The notes beneath the pieces were generated by a model. The model had not been told where the DNA came from. It saw only the letters and a program-made list of their open reading frames with translations, and made no database searches. The translations under genes were made by a program, and so were the position numbers. From JAFMIX01 sp031371425 (GTDB lineage: Bacteria; Verrucomicrobiota; Verrucomicrobiia; Limisphaerales; JAFMIX01): 10,210 bases of DNA. Below, piece by piece: positions 6,638 through 10,210 of this stretch. Within the stretch, counting starts at the first letter, position 1. Each line of letters starts with the position of its first letter. The stretch is from positions 1-10,210 of the forward strand of contig JANMJO010000004.1 of the NCBI GenBank assembly GCA_031371425.1, read 5' to 3'.

Positions 6638-7405
6638 ATGATTCATCCCACGGCCATCATCCACCCCAACGCCCAGATCGGCGCAGGCTGCCACGTCGGG
6701 CCGTATTGCGTGATTGGGGAAAACGTCACGCTCGGCGCGAACTGCAAACTCCATTCCCACGTCGTCATTGACGGCCACACCACGCTCGGCGCGGAGAATG
6801 AAATCTTTCCCTTCGCCACCATCGGGTTGAAGACGCAAGACTTGAAATGGAAAGGCGGCGTCACCCGCACCGTCATCGGCGACCGCAACACCTTCCGCGA
6901 ATACGTCTCCATCCACAGCGCCACCAGCGATGGCGAGACCACCACCGTCGGCTCGGACAACACCATCCTCGCCTACTGCCACCTCGCCCACAACGTCACC
7001 CTCGGCAGCCACGTCATCATGTCCAACGTCGCCACGCTCGCCGGCCACGTCACCGTTGAGGACCACGCCGTCATCGGCGGACTGGCGGCGGTGCACCAGT
7101 TCTGTCGCATCGGCACAATGGCCATGATCGGCGGCTGCTCCAAGGTCGTGCAGGACATCCCGCCCTACATGATTGGCGATGGCAACCCCGCCGAGACCCG
7201 CACCATCAACAAGGTCGGCATGGAACGCAACGGCGTCTCCGAAGCCGCGCAATCCGCGCTGAAGACGGCTTACAAAATCCTGTTCCGCGAAAAGCTCACC
7301 ATCCCCAACGCCCTCGCGAAGATCGAAGCCGAACTCCCGCCGCTGCCCGAAGTGCAGCACCTCATCCAATTCGTCCGCGCCAGCGAACGCGGGATTGGGA
7401 AGTGA
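6638..7405 (+). CDS. lpxA: Acyl-ACP--UDP-N-acetylglucosamine O-acyltransferase
   Basis: 255 residues, the usual LpxA length. It adds a 3-hydroxyacyl chain from acyl-ACP to UDP-GlcNAc, the first step of lipid A synthesis, in the cytoplasm. Residues 1-185 are left-handed beta-helix hexapeptide repeats (IHPTAIIHPNAQIG, VIGENVTLGANC and so on). The catalytic His is H118 in CHLAHNVTLG, matching H125 of the E. coli enzyme; ATLAGHV follows. IGGCSKVVQDIPPYMI is the family pattern before the C-terminal helices, and the end FVRASERGIGK matches the family's SxRG tail. The start ATG 6638 lies 2 nt after the cassette's inverted repeat, and no Shine-Dalgarno sequence is visible; the insertion probably replaced its original leader. 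Confidence 0.96.
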   Translation: MIHPTAIIHPNAQIGAGCHVGPYCVIGENVTLGANCKLHSHVVIDGHTTLGAENEIFPFATIGLKTQDLKWKGGVTRTVIGDRNTFREYVSIHSATSDGETTTVGSDNTILAYCHLAHNVTLGSHVIMSNVATLAGHVTVEDHAVIGGLAAVHQFCRIGTMAMIGGCSKVVQDIPPYMIGDGNPAETRTINKVGMERNGVSEAAQSALKTAYKILFREKLTIPNALAKIEAELPPLPEVQHLIQFVRASERGIGK

Positions 7406-7410
7406 TGGGA

Positions 7411-7431
7411 GGGTCGGCATGTTGCCGACCC
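7411..7431. repeat. Perfect hairpin repeat after lpxA
   Basis: GGGTCGGCA and TGCCGACCC form a perfect 9-bp stem with a 3-nt loop (TGT), 5 nt after the lpxA stop. No T-run follows (the next bases are caattatagg), so it is probably a short interspersed palindrome rather than an intrinsic terminator, though it could stabilise the lpxA mRNA 3' end. Confidence 0.6.
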
Positions 7432-7452
7432 AATTATAGGACAACTTCAACC

Positions 7453-7920
7453 ATGCGGCTCTGGACCCTGCATTCCCGATACCTTGACGCCCGCGGACTC
7501 GTCGCGCTCTGGCGGGAAGCCCTGCTCGCGCAGAAAGTGTTGCGCGGCGAGACGCGCGGCTACAAGCACCACCCGCAACTCCTCCGCTTCTCCCGGACCA
7601 AAAATCCCCCGGCGGCGCTCGCCGCCTACCTGCGCGGCGTCCACCACGAAGCCGTCCGGCGCGGCTACCAATTCGACGCCACCAAGATCGGCGCGGAGAA
7701 ATATCGGGGGACCATCGCCGAGACGCGCGGCCAGTTGCTTTACGAATGGAAGCATCTGCGACAAAAGCTGGCGCGGCGCGACCCGCAACGGCTCCGTGAA
7801 ATCGGCGATTTGAAAACGCCCGCGTCGCATCCGCTCTTCCGCATCATCCCCGGCCCCGTGCGCGATTGGGAAAAGGTGACGGACTCGGCGACCATCCGCA
7901 AACGCGGGGTTGGGAAGTAA
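7453..7920 (+). CDS. Pyrimidine dimer DNA glycosylase-like protein (Pyr_excise / endonuclease V family)
   Basis: 155 residues from ATG 7453. The N-terminus MRLWTLHSRYLDARGLVALW and the following REALLAQKVLRGETRGYKHH PQLLRF pattern, then AAYLRGVHHEAVRRGYQFD, match the bacterial Pyr_excise family, named after phage T4 endonuclease V, which cuts out UV-induced cyclobutane dimers by base removal and AP lyase action. E22 in WREALL sits where T4 has its catalytic Glu23. Position 2 is Arg, whereas T4 uses the amino group of Thr2, so lesion and chemistry may differ; repair activity is inference from family. The region KYRGTIAETRGQLLYEWKHL is helical. A longer in-frame start at 7402 would overlap lpxA's stop and read through the hairpin, so 7453 is preferred. 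Its last 20 nt match the last 20 nt of lpxA at 18 positions. Confidence 0.75.
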   Translation: MRLWTLHSRYLDARGLVALWREALLAQKVLRGETRGYKHHPQLLRFSRTKNPPAALAAYLRGVHHEAVRRGYQFDATKIGAEKYRGTIAETRGQLLYEWKHLRQKLARRDPQRLREIGDLKTPASHPLFRIIPGPVRDWEKVTDSATIRKRGVGK

Positions 7921-7933
7921 AGACGCCTCTGGC

Positions 7934-8063
7934 GGAGCGCGGCTGTGTCGCAGACCAGCCGCAGCAGGTGAAAAGGCAAGGAAGCGCCCTGTGAATTTCA
8001 GACAGTCGTTCTTGGCGAAACTGCTGCGGCTGATCCCGCTCGTGCGGGACACAGCCGCGCTCC
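7934..8063. repeat. Palindromic interspersed element with nested arms
   Basis: Outer arms ggagcgcggctgtgtc (7934-7949) and its exact reverse complement (8048-8063) are perfect over 16 bp. Inner arms cagccgcagcag (7956-7967) and ctgctgcggctg (8021-8032) are perfect over 12 bp. The loop between the inner arms is 53 nt. It fills most of the 252-nt gap between the dimer glycosylase gene and the small membrane protein gene. Translation gives a short AAVSRTSG-like peptide on the minus strand, but there is no gene in it. The remaining part of the gap (8064-8172) shows nothing clear beyond a possible ribosome binding site. Confidence 0.8.
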
Positions 8064-8172
8064 GAAACCAAGCCGCGCCCGCCGGATTCACGGCTTGACA
8101 GGGATTGGACGCGGCCAAACGATGCGCCCATGCCAGCGGAAGAACAGCCAGCAAAACAAGGGGTCATCATAA

Positions 8173-8394
8173 ATGAATATTTCAACTAGGCAGAAATTTT
8201 TAAAAGCGATGATTGCATTCGGAATAATGACCCTTATTGGAGCGGGAGAATCGCTAGTTACGGGTAAAACATATTGGTCCGGTTTTGAAATTGAAGGAAC
8301 ACAGGTGAAAATCTTTGGATTAGTCCAGTTGGTGTGTGGAATCCTTGCAATTCTATGTGGAGTTTTCCGAGTCTCCGGAGGAAAGCGGAATTAA
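8173..8394 (+). CDS. Small two-helix membrane protein, unrecognised
   Basis: 73 residues with two hydrophobic segments, about 9-25 (FLKAMIAFGIMTLIGAG) and 47-65 (IFGLVQLVCGILAILCGVF), joined by a polar loop, and a basic tail ending GGKRN. The short basic N-terminus and tail suggest both ends face the cytoplasm. A purine-rich AAGGGG (8158-8163) lies 9 nt before ATG 8173, a reasonable ribosome binding site and better than those of most genes here. Codon use is clearly richer in A/T than in the neighbouring genes, which suggests recent arrival or a different selective regime. I do not recognise the family and assign no function. It could be a chance frame, but the membrane pattern and binding site argue for a gene. 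Confidence 0.6.
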   Translation: MNISTRQKFLKAMIAFGIMTLIGAGESLVTGKTYWSGFEIEGTQVKIFGLVQLVCGILAILCGVFRVSGGKRN

Positions 8395-8497
8395 TGCAAG
8401 TCGTTTTTTGCCAGTCAATATCGTCCAAATAACAATGATTGCCGTTTCATTGCCATGCCGAAAATGTAGCTACCTTTGATGGAGATGTTACAAGTCG

Positions 8498-8524
8498 CTC
8501 ATTCTTTGTTGGAATGAGTTTATT
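8498..8524 (+). terminator. Weak candidate terminator before polA
   Basis: CTCATTC (8498-8504) and GAATGAG (8512-8518) form a perfect 7-bp stem with a 7-nt loop, followed by tttattt. The stem has few G/C pairs and the T-tract is broken by an A, so it is marginal. It would end transcription of the small membrane protein gene, 104 nt after its stop. The rest of 8395-8553 is AT-rich and presumably holds the polA promoter, but no convincing pair of boxes was found. Confidence 0.3.
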
Positions 8525-8553
8525 TCCCCGCTGAATTCTGGTTTCATCCCGGC

Positions 8554-10210
8554 ATGGCAACGCCGGAGAAAAAATTGTTTTTGTTGGACGGCATGGCGCT
8601 GGTTTACCGGGCGCACTTCGCGTTCGTTCGTGCGCCCATCCTCACCTCCACGGGCTTCAACACCTCCGCCATCTACGGCTTCGCCAACACGCTGCTCGAC
8701 ATCATCGGCAAGCAGTCGCCCACGCATCTGGCCGTCGTGTTCGATACCGCCGCGCCCACCGCGCGCCACACGGAGTTCGCCGATTACAAGGCGCACCGCG
8801 AGGCGATGCCGGAGGAATTGAGCGCCGCGCTCCCGCACATCAAGCGGCTCATCGACGCCTTCAACATCCCGCGCCTCGAACTCGATGGCTTCGAGGCCGA
8901 CGACATCATCGGCACGCTGGTCAAACGCGCGGAGCAGGAAAATTTCCAGAGCTACATGGTCACGCCGGACAAAGATTTCGGCCAACTCGTCTCGGAAAGG
9001 ACGTTTATCTTCAAGCCCGGCCGCGCTGGTGACGACGTGGAAATTCTCGGCGTGCCGGAAATTCTCGCGCGCTGGAACATCCAGAACACCGCACAAGTCG
9101 TGGACGTGCTCGCGCTCATGGGTGACGCCTCGGATAACATCCCCGGCGTGCCCGGCATCGGCGAAAAGACTGCGATGAAACTCATCGCCGAATTCGGCAG
9201 CGTGGAAAATCTCCTCGCCCGCACCGCTGAACTCAAGGGCAAGCTCAAGGAGAACCTGGAGAACCATCGCGCCGACGCCGAGCTTTCCAAGCGACTCGCC
9301 ACTATCAACTGCAACGTGCCGTGTCCGCTCGAACTGGAGCCGTTGCAACGCCGCCCCTTCGACGACGACAAGCTGAAGGCGCTGCTCGTGGAGTTCGAGT
9401 TCAACTCGCTCGGTCGCCGTCTCTTTGGCGAAGACTTCAAGGCCGGTCGCGGGAGCGCTGCAGAAGTTCGGAGTTCCGCCTTTTGGCGGCCTGCGTCCGA
9501 ACCGCCTAAAGGCGGAACTCCAAGCCCACAGGAAGAGTTTGCGCTCTTCGGCGAAACGCAGCTAGGTAGGGCGGGCAATCCTCTGCCCGCCGCGAATGAC
9601 GAAGACGGCGCGCACGGAGTGACGCGCCCTACCTTGCCCAATCTCAAAACCATCGCCGACGTGCCGCACGAATATCACATCGCCGCCACGACCGCCGAGC
9701 GGCAGCAACTCATCCAGACGCTCGCCAAGTTGTCGTCATTCTGCTTCGACACCGAGACGACCGGACTCGATCCCAAGCAGGCCAAGCTCGTCGGTTTGTC
9801 GTTCTCCTTCGCGGCGCACACCGGGCATTACGTTCCGATTCCGCAGTACACGGACGAAGCGAAGAAAATCTTGGAGGAATTTCGCGCCGTGCTGGAAGAC
9901 GAACGCATCGAAAAAGTCGGGCACAACCTCAAGTTCGATTTGAGTGTGCTGCGGTGGCAGGGGTTTGACGTGCGCGGAAAACTTTTCGACACGATGATCG
10001 CGCACAGCCTCATCGAGCCGGAGCAACGGCACGGCATGGATTACTTGAGCGAGGTCTATCTCGGCTACACGCCCGTGCCCATCAGCAAACTCATCGGCGA
10101 AAAACGTAGGGCAGGCGTCTCGCCTGCCCGCGTCGGCGAAGCCGACGCAACGCTCCCCCAACAGAAGTCGGGGTCGCCGGGCAGGCGCGACGCCGGCCCG
10201 ACAGTAAACC
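8554..10210 (+). CDS. polA: DNA polymerase I, N-terminal part (runs off the window)
   Basis: 552 complete codons without a stop from ATG 8554 to the edge. The first domain (about 8-290) is the 5'-3' flap exonuclease that removes RNA primers: LLDGMALVYRAHF with D12, VFDT with D64, DGFEADDIIG with E114/D116/D117, TPDKDF with D139/D141, and GDASDNIPGVPGIGEKTA with D191/D194. After a linker comes the proofreading 3'-5' exonuclease: FDTET with D399 and E401 (Exo I) and GHNLKFD with D462 (Exo II), so proofreading looks intact as far as visible. Exo III and the polymerase domain lie outside. Three palindromic repeats are translated in frame: two in the linker (about residues 303-360) and one after K517, where the family would continue towards Exo III. 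No frameshift is needed. Confidence 0.95.
   Translation, partial: MATPEKKLFLLDGMALVYRAHFAFVRAPILTSTGFNTSAIYGFANTLLDIIGKQSPTHLAVVFDTAAPTARHTEFADYKAHREAMPEELSAALPHIKRLIDAFNIPRLELDGFEADDIIGTLVKRAEQENFQSYMVTPDKDFGQLVSERTFIFKPGRAGDDVEILGVPEILARWNIQNTAQVVDVLALMGDASDNIPGVPGIGEKTAMKLIAEFGSVENLLARTAELKGKLKENLENHRADAELSKRLATINCNVPCPLELEPLQRRPFDDDKLKALLVEFEFNSLGRRLFGEDFKAGRGSAAEVRSSAFWRPASEPPKGGTPSPQEEFALFGETQLGRAGNPLPAANDEDGAHGVTRPTLPNLKTIADVPHEYHIAATTAERQQLIQTLAKLSSFCFDTETTGLDPKQAKLVGLSFSFAAHTGHYVPIPQYTDEAKKILEEFRAVLEDERIEKVGHNLKFDLSVLRWQGFDVRGKLFDTMIAHSLIEPEQRHGMDYLSEVYLGYTPVPISKLIGEKRRAGVSPARVGEADATLPQQKSGSPGRRDAGPTVN
9470..9521. repeat. Palindromic repeat inside polA (same family as 4672-4733)
   Basis: Arms 9470-9489 and 9502-9521 pair at 19 of 20 positions around a 12-nt spacer. 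The right arm, reverse-complemented, is ggagttccgcctttaggcgg; the arm at 4672-4691 differs from it at one base. It is read in the polA frame as a peptide including SEPPKGGTPSP, which has no counterpart in ordinary DNA polymerase I. It lies in the linker between the flap exonuclease and the proofreading domain. Confidence 0.85.
9564..9634. repeat. Second palindromic repeat inside polA
   Basis: aggtagggcg (9564-9573) and cgccctacct (9625-9634) are perfect 10-bp inverted arms. Within lies a 7-bp hairpin, gcgggca (9571-9577) with tgcccgc (9584-9590). The polA frame stays open and reads GRAGNPLPA and then VTRPT. It stands about 40 nt after the first repeat, in the same inter-domain linker. Confidence 0.75.
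10109..10146. repeat. Third palindromic repeat inside polA, start
   Basis: gggcaggcg (10109-10117) pairs perfectly with cgcctgccc (10121-10129) around tct. gtcggc (10132-10137) pairs with gccgac (10141-10146) around gaa. GC-rich inverted material continues to about 10200 (gccgggcaggcg), so the unit may reach the window edge. It is read in frame as RRAGVSPARVGEADA directly after LIGEK of the proofreading domain. Its right limit cannot be fixed from this window. Confidence 0.75.

Noticed and set aside
6401..7450. Minus-strand open frame opposite lpxA and the four-helix-bundle gene
   Set aside because: It spans two well-supported plus-strand genes and the inverted repeat between them, with no domain of its own.
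7402..7452. Upstream ATG adding 17 residues to the dimer glycosylase
   Set aside because: It would read through the hairpin repeat and overlap the lpxA stop, and the family motif begins at the ATG at 7453.
8095..8123. TTGACA followed 17 nt later by AACGAT as a promoter for the small membrane protein gene
   Set aside because: The -35 box is perfect but the -10 match is only three of six, so it cannot be told from chance.
8488..9348. Minus-strand open frame opposite the start of polA
   Set aside because: polA carries a full set of flap exonuclease motifs in the opposite strand; this is a shadow.
1..10210. CRISPR array, tRNA or rRNA genes
   Set aside because: No regularly spaced short direct repeats, no cloverleaf with a recognisable anticodon arm, and no rRNA-like stretch was found by eye; the four-helix-bundle gene is not in a 23S gene here.

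Overview
The window comes from a GC-rich Gram-negative bacterium. It carries lipid A genes (an lpxC-fabZ fusion and lpxA) and is strewn with several families of short palindromic interspersed repeats, some of which read through protein-coding genes. The LpxC-FabZ fusion, the small four-helix-bundle (S23-type) gene, the DUF11 protein and these repeat types together suggest a Verrucomicrobiota member of the Pedosphaera/Limisphaera kind. That placement is inference from style; there is no rRNA or other taxonomic marker here.

Layout. 1-74 is the 3' end of an unidentified gene. It is followed by a compact DUF4258/DUF2283 pair (79-563), a possible toxin-antitoxin module. Next comes a second, decayed copy of the same gene 3' end (594-663), then a small DEDD-type 3'-5' exonuclease (680-1216). 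On the minus strand lie a secreted DUF11 protein (1222-2442) and, upstream of it, a lipoprotein-like metallophosphoesterase (2683-3606). A palindromic element overlaps the 5' end of the DUF11 gene. From 3844 everything reads on the plus strand: a family 2 glycosyltransferase, a nested pair of small insertions (4578-4778), lpxC-fabZ, a four-helix-bundle gene cassette flanked by perfect 17-bp inverted repeats, lpxA, a pyrimidine-dimer-glycosylase-like gene, a palindromic repeat, a small AT-rich membrane protein gene, and the first 552 codons of DNA polymerase I (polA), which runs off the window end.

How the genes fit together. LpxA acylates UDP-GlcNAc and LpxC deacetylates the product, the first two steps of lipid A synthesis. 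FabZ makes the unsaturated acyl-ACP that feeds fatty acid elongation, so the fusion couples lipid A and fatty acid supply. If the nested insertions at 4578-4790 are removed together with one copy of the flanking repeat, the glycosyltransferase stop would lie 26 nt from the lpxC start, so these genes may have been one operon (glycosyltransferase, lpxC-fabZ, lpxA). The exonuclease, dimer glycosylase and polA are DNA metabolism genes but do not form one visible operon.

The main point of interest is the repeat activity. At least eight palindromic or inverted-repeat structures lie in about 10 kb. Two insertions carry direct repeats that look like target duplications. One repeat family occurs both between genes and in frame inside polA. 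Three insertion events sit at or next to gene 3' ends and leave those ends intact. Gaps over 200 bases (2443-2682, 3607-3843, 4570-4819, 7921-8172) are each largely or partly explained by these repeats.
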